A stretch of 64,000 nucleotides of DNA from Streptomyces caniferus (GTDB lineage: Bacteria > Actinomycetota > Actinomycetes > Streptomycetales > Streptomycetaceae), in contig NZ_BLIN01000005.1 in the NCBI RefSeq assembly GCF_009811555.1, positions 1,187,501 to 1,251,500 of the forward strand, written 5' to 3'. Below the pieces are notes generated by a model. That model was not told the DNA's origin, did no database searches, and saw only the letters and a list, made by a program, of their open reading frames with translations. This document shows, one piece after another, positions 8,953 through 16,525 of the stretch. A program made the position numbers and the translations under genes. The number at the start of each line of letters is the position of its first letter. Position 1 is the stretch's first letter.

Positions 8953-10243
8953 CCGGCCACGTCGTCGACGGCCCGTCCGGCGGGCCTGTCTTGTCCGCCG
9001 CGGTCGGTCCGCAGGAGGTCAGGAGCACCGGGGCGGACAAGGCGTCGGAGAGGGCGTCGGTCCAGTCGCGCGGGTCGCTGCCGGGCGTCTGCCAGCGGTC
9101 CGGGCGGGCGGTCAGCAGTCGCTCGGTGAGGGCCTGCTGACGGCGGAGGTCGCCCGGTCGCGCGGCCGGGATGCGGTCCATGGGGCCGTCCGGGGTGCGG
9201 TAGCCGCGGGCGAGGCGCAGCGCGGGGTGGCGGGCCGGCGCGTCGAGGTGGGTGACGGCGAGACCGTCCACTCCCCCGCAGGCCGCGACGGCGTAGGCGT
9301 GCGCGGGGGCGTCGAAGTGGCCCGCGCGGAAGCCTCCTTGCCAGCGGCCGTGGCCGTTGTGCGGCTCGGGGAGGGCGGCGGCCAGGGCGGGGTCCTCGGT
9401 GACGAGCGGGCCGGGACCGTGCCGCGTCGTATAGGTCCGTACGACGCCCAGCCGCAGCGCGGTGTGCGGCCGGCCGGCCTCGGCGAGGAGGGTTTCGGCG
9501 CCGTCGAAGGTGGTGGTGGACCAGGTGGTGTACGGGTGGAAGCCGTGCCACTCGTCCAGCAGGACGCCCTGGGCGCCTTCGAAGACGGCCGGCCCGCGGC
9601 GCAGCAGGCCGGGCAGATGGGACTCGTCGACGAGGGTGACGTGGTCGGCGAAGGCGGTGAAGGCGGCCGTGCAGGCGTCGACGGGCGGTGCGTCGAGCGG
9701 ACCGACGGCGGCGGTGAGGCGGTCGCGGAGCAGGGTGAGTTTGCGGCGCAGGGCCGTACGGGAGGTGCAGTCGCCGGCCGTGGGGGCGTCGGCGGGGTGG
9801 GCGAGGGCGTAGGCGGCGGTCTCGCCGATGCCCATGCCGCAGGAGCCGTGGCGGGCGGTGCCGCGGGCGCGCTCCCGCGCCCGGTTGGCGGCCGCGTGGT
9901 ACGGCGTGGTGAGGCGGGCGCGCCGGTCCACGGTGAGCAGCGCGAGCGGGTCCGGGACACCGAGCGAGGCGAGATGCCGGGCCTCGATGGCGAGCGCCGC
10001 CGGGTCCACCATCATCAGGCGGGACAGATGGGTGGGAATGCCGCTGAAGGTGCCGGAGCCGAACTGGGCGAAGGTGTGGTGGCGGCCGTCGGTGGTGACG
10101 ACGTTGTGGGCGGCCTGGGCGCCGCCGTTGAAGCGGATCACCGCCGAGACCGGCGCCGCGCCCGGGCGGGGGACGCAGAGCCGGTCGACGACGGTGCCCT
10201 TGCCGGCGTCGCCGTAGCCGAGGTCGACCACGATGGTGTGCAC
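8882..10243 (-). CDS. Divergent adenylosuccinate synthetase-like GTPase
   Basis: The 453-residue protein is a PurA-fold enzyme. The P-loop reads DLGYGDAGKGTVVD, keeping the catalytic Asp12 but with Ala for the usual Glu. The acid His is kept in AAHNVV and the IMP-site block in FEGAQGVLLDEWHG. The loop that binds aspartate in true PurA (TTGRRRRTG) is replaced by HGRWQGGFRAGHF. The PurA end motif is recognisable as LLTSCGPTAADKTG, followed by about 30 extra residues overlapping the convergent dipeptidase gene. The GTG at 10243 follows AAAGAGGAA; an upstream GTG at 10270 would overlap the vWA stop by four bases. As last gene of the Nudix/pseudokinase/vWA operon it probably makes a modified nucleotide or ligates a non-standard substrate rather than serving purine synthesis. 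Confidence 0.85.
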   Translation of the reverse strand: MHTIVVDLGYGDAGKGTVVDRLCVPRPGAAPVSAVIRFNGGAQAAHNVVTTDGRHHTFAQFGSGTFSGIPTHLSRLMMVDPAALAIEARHLASLGVPDPLALLTVDRRARLTTPYHAAANRARERARGTARHGSCGMGIGETAAYALAHPADAPTAGDCTSRTALRRKLTLLRDRLTAAVGPLDAPPVDACTAAFTAFADHVTLVDESHLPGLLRRGPAVFEGAQGVLLDEWHGFHPYTTWSTTTFDGAETLLAEAGRPHTALRLGVVRTYTTRHGPGPLVTEDPALAAALPEPHNGHGRWQGGFRAGHFDAPAHAYAVAACGGVDGLAVTHLDAPARHPALRLARGYRTPDGPMDRIPAARPGDLRRQQALTERLLTARPDRWQTPGSDPRDWTDALSDALSAPVLLTSCGPTAADKTGPPDGPSTTWPVSAGRATAGQPGSRSRCPETSPA

Positions 10244-10266
10244 GGAGGGTTCCTCTTTCCGCAGGG

Positions 10267-11265
10267 TCACAGCCGGGTGGTGCCACCGGGGCCGGGGGTG
10301 CCGACGGTGTCGATCAGCGGCGCCGTGGAGTGCGCGACGGTGCCCCGCCCGCGGCCGAGGGTGGCCAGCGCCTTGCCGACGGTGCCGCCCGCGTCGGAGC
10401 CGATGTCGGCGAGGTCGTCGAGTCCGGCGGCGAGGTCGATGGCCTCCTCGCCGAGGCCGACGGTCAGGGCGAGGGTTTCGCAGACCGCGCCGAGGTCGTC
10501 GAGTTCGATGACGTTCTGGCCGAGGAGCTTGCGCCAGGTGCCCAGGACGGCGGCGTTGCCGACGTGGGTGGCACCGGCCGGGACGATGAAGTAGACATCG
10601 AACTTCCGCTGCACCTCGGCGAGGATCGAGGGCAGGGGGATGTCCTCGGCGAGGTCGTCGCCGAAGACCGCACGGACCTCGCGGGCCTTGACCTTCCCGT
10701 AGGGCATCTCGTCGCCGATGAGGAAGAGGTAGCCGCGGCGGCCGCGCTTCTCGTGGCAGTCGATGCTGGTGTGGCGTGCCATGGCGTAGAGGGCGAGTTC
10801 GTACGACTCGGTCATCTGGCCGCCTCCGCCGCCTTCCAGGAGGAAGTTGCCGAGGTCGTCGTCCATGCGGTTGTCGGACTCGAACTGTCCGATCTGGAGC
10901 GGCACCCGGTCGCAGGTGGCGTCGCCGACGGCTCCGAAGAGGATCTGCGGGTGCTCGACGTACCCCTTGCGCAGCAGCAGGCCGAACAGCTCGGGAAGCT
11001 TGGTCTGCAGCGCCCGGGGCACCGCACGCATCGATCCGGTGACGTCGAAGAGGACGGCGAGGGCCAGCGAGGCGGGGTGTTCGTCGGAGTCCCGGCTCTC
11101 GCGGGTGGTGAGGCCCTTCGGGTCGAGGGAGGCGTGTGCGGTCCAGGTGTGGCGCGGGGACGAGGTGGTGACACGGTCGCTGTAGTCGAAGGCGCTGGTG
11201 CCGGCGGCGTCGCGGTAGTGCGCCGCGGCGCCGTAGACATCGGTGGACCAGGTTCCGCTGCCCAT
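10267..11265 (-). CDS. von Willebrand factor A domain protein
   Basis: The 332-residue cytoplasmic protein carries a vWA fold starting near residue 66. The metal-ion-dependent adhesion site is DVTGSM (Asp74), a DxT/SxS variant that should hold a divalent cation and mediate protein contact. Further blocks are FGAVGDATCD and YLFLIGDEMPYG. The N-terminal 65 residues (WSTDVYGAAAHYRD) look unique to the family. A Gly-rich LLEGGGGGQMTESYELAL loop contributes the second MIDAS element. The ATG at 11265 follows AGGGGGAT. It lies 103 bp after the pseudokinase gene and directly before the PurA-like gene, so a scaffold or chaperone-like role in this system is likely; the exact partner is unknown. Confidence 0.88.
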   Translation of the reverse strand: MGSGTWSTDVYGAAAHYRDAAGTSAFDYSDRVTTSSPRHTWTAHASLDPKGLTTRESRDSDEHPASLALAVLFDVTGSMRAVPRALQTKLPELFGLLLRKGYVEHPQILFGAVGDATCDRVPLQIGQFESDNRMDDDLGNFLLEGGGGGQMTESYELALYAMARHTSIDCHEKRGRRGYLFLIGDEMPYGKVKAREVRAVFGDDLAEDIPLPSILAEVQRKFDVYFIVPAGATHVGNAAVLGTWRKLLGQNVIELDDLGAVCETLALTVGLGEEAIDLAAGLDDLADIGSDAGGTVGKALATLGRGRGTVAHSTAPLIDTVGTPGPGGTTRL

Positions 11266-11368
11266 GGTGGATCCCCCTGTGTGGTGGGCGGGTCGGGTGG
11301 TGGAGTGAGGTGCGGCGCGCTCCCGTACGGGGCGGCGCGCTCGGTACTGCCTGCGGAGGCGGTGCGGC

Positions 11369-12418
11369 CTACGGATGCGGTGCGGGCATCGTGGACGGGC
11401 GGAAGGTGCGGGGCCCGTAGAGGCGGTCGAGGAGTGCGTCCAGCTCGGCCAGCAACTGCCAGGCGTCGTGCGGACGGCGGGCCTCGGCCGGCAGGGTGCA
11501 GCCGCGCAGGAAGGCCCGCATCGGCTTCGGGGTGCGCGCCCCCATGAGGGTGGCCATGGTGTGGGAGGCGAGGTGGATGTCGGTGGCCTCGGTCGCCGGG
11601 CGGCGGCCGGTCACCTCGGGCGGATAGGCGGCGCGGTGGCGTTCGACGAGCGCGGGGACGCGGTCGCCGGGGGCCGTGCTGTAGCACCAGTCGACGAGGA
11701 CCAGGCCGTGCAGCCCGGGGTGGACGAGGACGTGTTCGGGCAGGACGGCGCCGTGCACCCGGCCGGCGCGGTGCGCCCAGCCGAGCGCCGCCAGCAGCCT
11801 GCGCCACATCCAGGCGGCATCGCGCGGGTCGAGTCCGCCCGGGTGGGCGTCATGGACCTCGGCGAGCGTGTGGAAACCGTCCGACGGTACGAGGGCGTTG
11901 ACCCGGCGTTCGCCGCCGGTGTCCGGGTCGCGGTGGCGGAAGGACTCCAGCAGCCGGGGCGCGTAGGCACGGTGGCGCGGGTCGCCGTGCCGCGCCAGCC
12001 GGTCGAGGGTCCGGGCCTCGCGCTCCATGAGGTCGTTGTCGGTGACCGTGCGCGGGATCTTCAGCAGCGCGCGGTGACGGGTGCCGTCCTCCTCGTACGT
12101 CGCCTCGCGGAGCACCGCGAGGTCGCCGGTGGTGAGGGTCGCGCCGAGGGTGTACGTGCGGCGGCGGGTGGTCAGGGTCGGGCGGGCGGCGGCGGTGTGC
12201 TGCTGCCAGAGGGCGTCGAGGCGGGCGAACTCGGCCTCGGCGTCCGGGCGTTCGCCGGGCGGTGCGGTGTCGGGGTGCAGCAGCCGGGCGAGCCGGCGGT
12301 GGGTCCGGACGGCCGCCGCGTGGTCGGCGGGGAAGAGGTCCGCGGGCCGGCGGGCCGCGGCCAGTGCGGCGCGGGCGGCGGCACGGGTGTGCGGGGCGTC
12401 CGCGGCCATGGTGGTCAT
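11369..12418 (-). CDS. J-domain/protein-kinase-like fusion, probable pseudokinase
   Basis: The protein is 349 residues. Residues about 12-75 resemble a J-domain core, with the HPD tripeptide at 48-50 in RRLARLLHPD. From about residue 95 a protein-kinase-like fold follows: Lys120 in ALLKIP (VAIK position), Glu132 or Glu134 in the helix-C position, and Asp243 in LVDWCYS replacing DFG. The catalytic loop HRDxKxxN is degraded to HGAVLPEHV, so the general-base Asp is missing and phosphotransfer is doubtful. The stop of the Nudix gene and this ATG overlap as ATGA, so the two are translationally coupled. A sensor or scaffold that recruits Hsp70 to the vWA/PurA-like partners is one reading. Confidence 0.82.
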   Translation of the reverse strand: MTTMAADAPHTRAAARAALAAARRPADLFPADHAAAVRTHRRLARLLHPDTAPPGERPDAEAEFARLDALWQQHTAAARPTLTTRRRTYTLGATLTTGDLAVLREATYEEDGTRHRALLKIPRTVTDNDLMEREARTLDRLARHGDPRHRAYAPRLLESFRHRDPDTGGERRVNALVPSDGFHTLAEVHDAHPGGLDPRDAAWMWRRLLAALGWAHRAGRVHGAVLPEHVLVHPGLHGLVLVDWCYSTAPGDRVPALVERHRAAYPPEVTGRRPATEATDIHLASHTMATLMGARTPKPMRAFLRGCTLPAEARRPHDAWQLLAELDALLDRLYGPRTFRPSTMPAPHP

Positions 12419-13395
12419 CGCACGCTCTCCTCCCGGTCGGGGCGCAGCAGCGCCGGATGCAGCAGGCGGGCGTCGCCCGCACGGTAGAGACGAGCGCGCG
12501 GACCGCCGCGGGCTCCCCCGCGGGCCGCCGTCGCGCCGGTGGATTCGACGAACCCGGGCACCGAGAGCACCTTGCGGTGGAAGTTCCCCGCGTGCAGCGG
12601 GCTGCCCCAGATGGATTCGTAGACGCCGCGGAGCTCGACGACGGTGAATTCCTCCGCGAGGAACGCCGTGGCCAGCGGGGTGTACTCGATCTTCGCGCGG
12701 GCGCGGTCGAGTCCGTCGGCGACGATCGCGGCATGGTCGAAGGCGAGCGGCAGAAGCGCCTGCGGACCGGGGCCGTCCTCCGCCGTCGCGTCGCCGACGG
12801 GCCGGGGCGCGGAATCACCCCCGTCGATCCCGCGCCCCGGGCCCTGCTCTGAGGGACGCGGCCGGGCCGCGTCCGGTTCGACGGAAGTCCGCGGAGTCAC
12901 CCTTTCGGGTTCCCGCGCCTCCGTACGGCCCCCGAGATCCAGCGCGGCGACCGGGACCCAGGCCGCGGCCGAGGCGTCGCCGCCGCCGCGGGCCTCGGGG
13001 AGGTCGGGTGCGAAGGCGAGGTAGGCGACGGTGACGACGGGCATCCGCGGATCGCGGCCGGGATCGCCGTAGGAGCCGAGCTGTTCGAGGTGGACGCGTT
13101 CCAGTTGCGTGGCGTCCAGGCCGGTCTCCTCGGCGAGTTCGCGGGCCGCGGCCGCGTCGAGCGACTCCCGGCCGGCCTGGACGAAGCCGCCCGGCAGCGC
13201 CCAGGCGCCCTGGAAGGGGTGGCCGCCGCGCTCGACGAGCAGGACGTGCAGGGCCCCGGCGCGCAGCGTCAGCGCGACCACGTCCACGGTCACGGCGATG
13301 GCCGGGAACTCCCGCGGGTCGTAGGCCGCGAGGAACTCGCTGTCCTCCTGGCTCCGCGCGGCGCCGCTCGCGTTGCCCTGCCGGTCCGTGTCCAC
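12415..13395 (-). CDS. Nudix-domain winged-helix regulator (NrtR-like)
   Basis: The 326-residue protein has an N-terminal Nudix domain (about residues 25-165), with an intact helix core RELAEETGL, and a C-terminal winged-helix region from about 225 (FLAEEFTVVELRGVYESIWG, HAGNFHRKVL). This is the NrtR layout, in which ADP-ribose or a related nucleotide binds the Nudix domain and controls DNA binding. A variable Pro/Arg-rich insert of about 60 residues separates the domains. The GTG at 13395 was chosen because GGAGGGG lies 5 bases upstream. A perfect palindrome at 13431-13445 lies just before it, suggesting autoregulation of the four-gene operon. The ligand is not known. Confidence 0.85.
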   Translation of the reverse strand: MDTDRQGNASGAARSQEDSEFLAAYDPREFPAIAVTVDVVALTLRAGALHVLLVERGGHPFQGAWALPGGFVQAGRESLDAAAARELAEETGLDATQLERVHLEQLGSYGDPGRDPRMPVVTVAYLAFAPDLPEARGGGDASAAAWVPVAALDLGGRTEAREPERVTPRTSVEPDAARPRPSEQGPGRGIDGGDSAPRPVGDATAEDGPGPQALLPLAFDHAAIVADGLDRARAKIEYTPLATAFLAEEFTVVELRGVYESIWGSPLHAGNFHRKVLSVPGFVESTGATAARGGARGGPRARLYRAGDARLLHPALLRPDREESVR

Positions 13396-13430
13396 GGCCA
13401 CCCCTCCCACGTCGTTCTCACTTTGAGTCT

Positions 13431-13445
13431 TTCTCGGAACGAGAA
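13431..13445. promoter_or_regulatory. Candidate operator of the Nudix regulator
   Basis: TTCTCGGAACGAGAA is a perfect palindrome (6-base arms, 3-base centre) 36 bp before the Nudix gene. A further GTTCTC copy stands at 13412-13417. Position and symmetry suggest an autoregulatory site; no binding data. Confidence 0.45.
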
Positions 13446-13529
13446 CAACATAGCACCGGACGTCGGCGGCGTACAGGGCGAGGGGGCGGCAGCGGGACGG
13501 GCCGGGGGGCGCCTTCGTGAGGCGGCGGC

Positions 13530-14342
13530 TCAGAGCCGCCCGCCGGCGGTGTCCGACGAGAGCCGCTGGGCGGCGTACACCGGAACGACCGACAGGGCGA
13601 TCAGCAGCGCGGCGAGCACATCGACGACCGGCGCCTGGTGGGGGCGGGCCAGGTTCTCGTAGATCCAGATCGGCAGCGTCCTCGTGCCCGCACCCGCCGT
13701 GAAGGTGGTCACCACGACCTCGTCGAAGGAGAGCGCGAAGGCCAGCAGGGCGCCGGCGAACAGCGCAGGGCGCAGCGCGGGGAAGGTCACGTACCGCAGG
13801 GTCTGCCAGGGGCGGGCGCCCAGGTCGGCGGAGGCCTCGGCCAACGACGGCGCGATCCTGCGGAGCCGGGCGGCGACGTTGTTGAAGACGATGACGACGC
13901 AGAAGGTGGCATGGCCGACGACGACCGTGAACAGGCCGAAGCCGATGCCCAGCGGTGCGAGGACGGTGCGGAAGGCCGCGTTGAGGGCGATACCGGTGAC
14001 GATGCCCGGCAGGGCGATCGGCAGCACGATCAGGAACGAGACGGCCCGCCGTCCGAAGAAGCCGTGGCGGTGCACGGCGAAGGCCGCGAGCGAGCCGAGG
14101 ACCAGGGCGATGGCGGTGGCGCCGAGGCCCGCCCGCAGCGAGGTCCACAGGGCGTCGCGGGCGCCCGCGCTGTGCCGGGCGCGGCTCCACCATGCGCCGG
14201 TCAGGGCCCTGGGCGGCCACGCGAACGACGGGTCGGCGTTGAGGGAGTTGAGCAGGACCAGGAGCAGCGGGAGGTAGATCAGGGCGAGGCCGGCGGCCGT
14301 GAGGCAGCCGAGGACGATACGGGCGGTGCGGGTGAGATGCAT
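13530..14342 (-). CDS. Polyamine-type ABC importer, permease 2 (PotC-like)
   Basis: The 270-residue inner-membrane protein has six predicted helices, starting with VLGCLTAAGLALIYLPLLLVLL. The EAA loop that docks the ATPase reads EASADLGARPWQTLRYVTFP. PotC-family features include SLNADPSFAWP near the start and FALSFDEVVVTTF. It is the last of four genes (ATPase, binding protein, two permeases) transcribed on the minus strand, 23 bp after permease 1. No ribosome site stronger than GGAGG precedes the ATG at 14342. The cargo is inferred from the family (spermidine/putrescine), not proven. Confidence 0.92.
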   Translation of the reverse strand: MHLTRTARIVLGCLTAAGLALIYLPLLLVLLNSLNADPSFAWPPRALTGAWWSRARHSAGARDALWTSLRAGLGATAIALVLGSLAAFAVHRHGFFGRRAVSFLIVLPIALPGIVTGIALNAAFRTVLAPLGIGFGLFTVVVGHATFCVVIVFNNVAARLRRIAPSLAEASADLGARPWQTLRYVTFPALRPALFAGALLAFALSFDEVVVTTFTAGAGTRTLPIWIYENLARPHQAPVVDVLAALLIALSVVPVYAAQRLSSDTAGGRL

Positions 14343-14365
14343 CCGGCTGCCTCCTTCGGTACCGG

Positions 14366-15214
14366 TCAGAGCGAGTCGAGGGCGCCGGCCCGGCGGACGG
14401 CGGCGAGATAGCAGACGACGAGGGCGACCGGGACCGCGGAGAGCGCCGCCGCGAGCGGCAGGTCGAGGGTGACCTGAGAGGCGATGACATTGCCCAGGAG
14501 CTGGGTGCGGCCGCCGACGATCTGTGCGGTGAGGTAGTCGCCGAGGGAGAGCGAGAAGGTGAAGACGGAACCCGCCAGGAGCGCCGGCCGGACGGCGGGG
14601 GCGACGACGGAGCGCAGGGTGCGTATGGTGCCCGCGCCGAGGTCGGCGGAGGCCTCCAACAGGTGGGCGGGCAGCCGCTCCAGGGCGGTGTGGACCGGCA
14701 GGATCATGTACGGCAGCCAGAGGTAGGCGAGCACGATCACGACGGCGGTCGTGCCGTACCCGGGGCCGCGCAGACCGAACGGGGCGAGTGCCGCATTGAC
14801 GATGCCGTGCTCGCCGAGCATCACCCGCCAGGCGTACGCCTTGACCAGATAGCCGGCCCACAGCGGGGTCAGCACGGCCACCAGCAGGGCGCGGCGCAGC
14901 CGGCCGGTCGCCACCCGCGCCATGAAGAAGGCCATCGGCAGCGCGAGGAGGGCGTCGAGGAGGGTGACGGCCACGGCGATGCCGAAGGTGCGCAGGGCGA
15001 CGGTGCGGTAGACGGGGGTGGTGAGGACGTCGCGGAAGTTGTCGGTGGTCCAGGTGTGCACGACGTCCGAGGTGAAGGGATCGGTGGTCCAGAAGGCGGA
15101 GAGCAGGAGGACGGCGAGGGAGCCGAGGTAAGCGAGGACCAGCCACAGGAGCGGCGGGGCGAGGAGCGCGGCGAGCCGGCCGCGGGCGCGGGGCTCACGG
15201 CTCGTGGCGGACAC
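14366..15214 (-). CDS. Polyamine-type ABC importer, permease 1 (PotB-like)
   Basis: This 282-residue membrane protein has six predicted helices; the first is PPLLWLVLAYLGSLAVLLLS. A large periplasm-side segment follows (TTDPFTSDVVHTWTTDNF), typical for PotB. The ATPase-docking EAA loop is EASADLGAGTIRTLRSVVAP. It pairs with the next permease to form the channel of the importer. The GTG at 15214 was selected over upstream codons because GGGAG lies 6 bases before it. The gene begins 14 bp after the binding-protein stop codon. Confidence 0.92.
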   Translation of the reverse strand: MSATSREPRARGRLAALLAPPLLWLVLAYLGSLAVLLLSAFWTTDPFTSDVVHTWTTDNFRDVLTTPVYRTVALRTFGIAVAVTLLDALLALPMAFFMARVATGRLRRALLVAVLTPLWAGYLVKAYAWRVMLGEHGIVNAALAPFGLRGPGYGTTAVVIVLAYLWLPYMILPVHTALERLPAHLLEASADLGAGTIRTLRSVVAPAVRPALLAGSVFTFSLSLGDYLTAQIVGGRTQLLGNVIASQVTLDLPLAAALSAVPVALVVCYLAAVRRAGALDSL

Positions 15215-15228
15215 CCGGACTCCCGCGC

Positions 15229-16407
15229 TCAGCCCTTGATCTCCGTCCAGGCCCGGGTCCACTCCGCATAGTCGGTGCACGTGACGTTCTTGCGGCCGTC
15301 GAGGCACTGCGGGACGGGGGTGGTCCAGAAGTGGACGCGGCGGTAGTAGGCCTCGTCATCGGCGTGGTAGACGGCGCAGTGATGCGGGTCGGCGGTCTCC
15401 CGGCAGGCCTTGGCGTTGGCGGGCGCCTCGCCGAAGTACTCGGCCACCTGGGCGTTCACCTTCGGGGAGACGATCCAGTTGAGCCACTTGTAGGCGCAGT
15501 TGGGATGGGCGGCCTCGGCGGAGACCATCCAGGTGTCGGACCAGCCGGTGGCGCCCTCCTTGGGGAGGACGGCCTTGACGGGGGCCTTCTCCGCGGCGGC
15601 GGTGTTGGCGATGACCTGCCAGGTGGTGCCGAGGACGCTGTCACCGCCCTTGAAGGCCGTGACTTCCTTCTGGTAGTCGCTCCAGTATTCGCCGATCTGC
15701 TGCCGCTGCTTCTTCAACAGGGCCACCGCGGCGTCGAGTTGCTTGTGGTCCAGCGCGTACGGGTCCTTGATGCCGAGCGCGGGACGGGCCTTCATGAGGT
15801 AGAGGGCGGCGTCGGCGATGTAGATGGGCGAGTCGTAGGCGGTGACCTTGCCCGCGTACTTCGCCGCGTCGTCGAAGACGGCCTTCCAGGAGTCGGGGGC
15901 CGGGGAGACCTTGTCGGTGCGGTACATCAGCAGGTTGGCGCCGCGGCCGTGCGGGACGCCGTACATCTTCCCGTCCTTGGAGTTGAACGGGCGCATCTTC
16001 AGGCCGCTGAAGATGTCGCGGTAGTTCGGCACGAGACGGGTGTTGACGGGCGCCACGTCGCCCGCGGCGATCAGCCGGAGGGTGGCGTCGCCGGACGCGG
16101 AGACGGTGTCGTACTGGCCGGTCTTCATCAGCGAGACCATCTCGTCGGAGGTCCCGGCGGTCTTGGTGTTGACCTTGCAGCCGGTCCGCTTCTCGAAGGG
16201 GTGCACCCAGTCGGCCTCGGGGTCGTTCGAGCCGTCCTCGGCGTATCCGGCCCAGGCGATGATGTCGACCCGGCCCTCCCCCTTGCCGACACTCTTCTGC
16301 TCGGCGGCTCCCCCGCCGTCCGCTCCCCCGCCGCCGGAACCGCACGCGGCGGCCAGCAGCAGGGCCCCGGCCGCCACGGCGGCCTTCCACGGATTCGCGT
16401 TGCGCAT
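15229..16407 (-). CDS. Polyamine-type ABC importer, substrate-binding lipoprotein
   Basis: The 392-residue lipoprotein has a signal peptide ending in a lipobox (LLLAAACGSG), so Cys is acylated and the protein is anchored outside the membrane. The mature part is PotD-like: DIIAWAGYAEDG, GTSDEMVSLMKTGQYDTVSASG, YGVPHGRGANLLMYRTD and WLNWIVSPKVNAQVAEYFG. The C terminus is Cys-rich (CRETADPHHC, CLDGRKNVTCTDY), which is not typical of enterobacterial PotD and could form disulfides. The ATG at 16407 follows CGGGAG. It stands 118 bp after the ATPase gene in the same direction. Confidence 0.92.
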   Translation of the reverse strand: MRNANPWKAAVAAGALLLAAACGSGGGGADGGGAAEQKSVGKGEGRVDIIAWAGYAEDGSNDPEADWVHPFEKRTGCKVNTKTAGTSDEMVSLMKTGQYDTVSASGDATLRLIAAGDVAPVNTRLVPNYRDIFSGLKMRPFNSKDGKMYGVPHGRGANLLMYRTDKVSPAPDSWKAVFDDAAKYAGKVTAYDSPIYIADAALYLMKARPALGIKDPYALDHKQLDAAVALLKKQRQQIGEYWSDYQKEVTAFKGGDSVLGTTWQVIANTAAAEKAPVKAVLPKEGATGWSDTWMVSAEAAHPNCAYKWLNWIVSPKVNAQVAEYFGEAPANAKACRETADPHHCAVYHADDEAYYRRVHFWTTPVPQCLDGRKNVTCTDYAEWTRAWTEIKG

Positions 16408-16525
16408 GGTGAACTCCCGCTGTCGCACACGACTGTCGAGCCCCGCCAGTATCCGGAAGCCGGCCCTCTGCCACCAGAGCGCGTCGGGCAGCACATGCGC
16501 CCCGGGGGCGCGATACGACGATCTC

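Noticed and set aside
12036..12058. PafBC-type promoter on the plus strand (TTGTCGGTG)
   Set aside because: The bases at the -10 position read CGGGAT, not TAnnnT, and the site lies inside the pseudokinase gene on the wrong strand.
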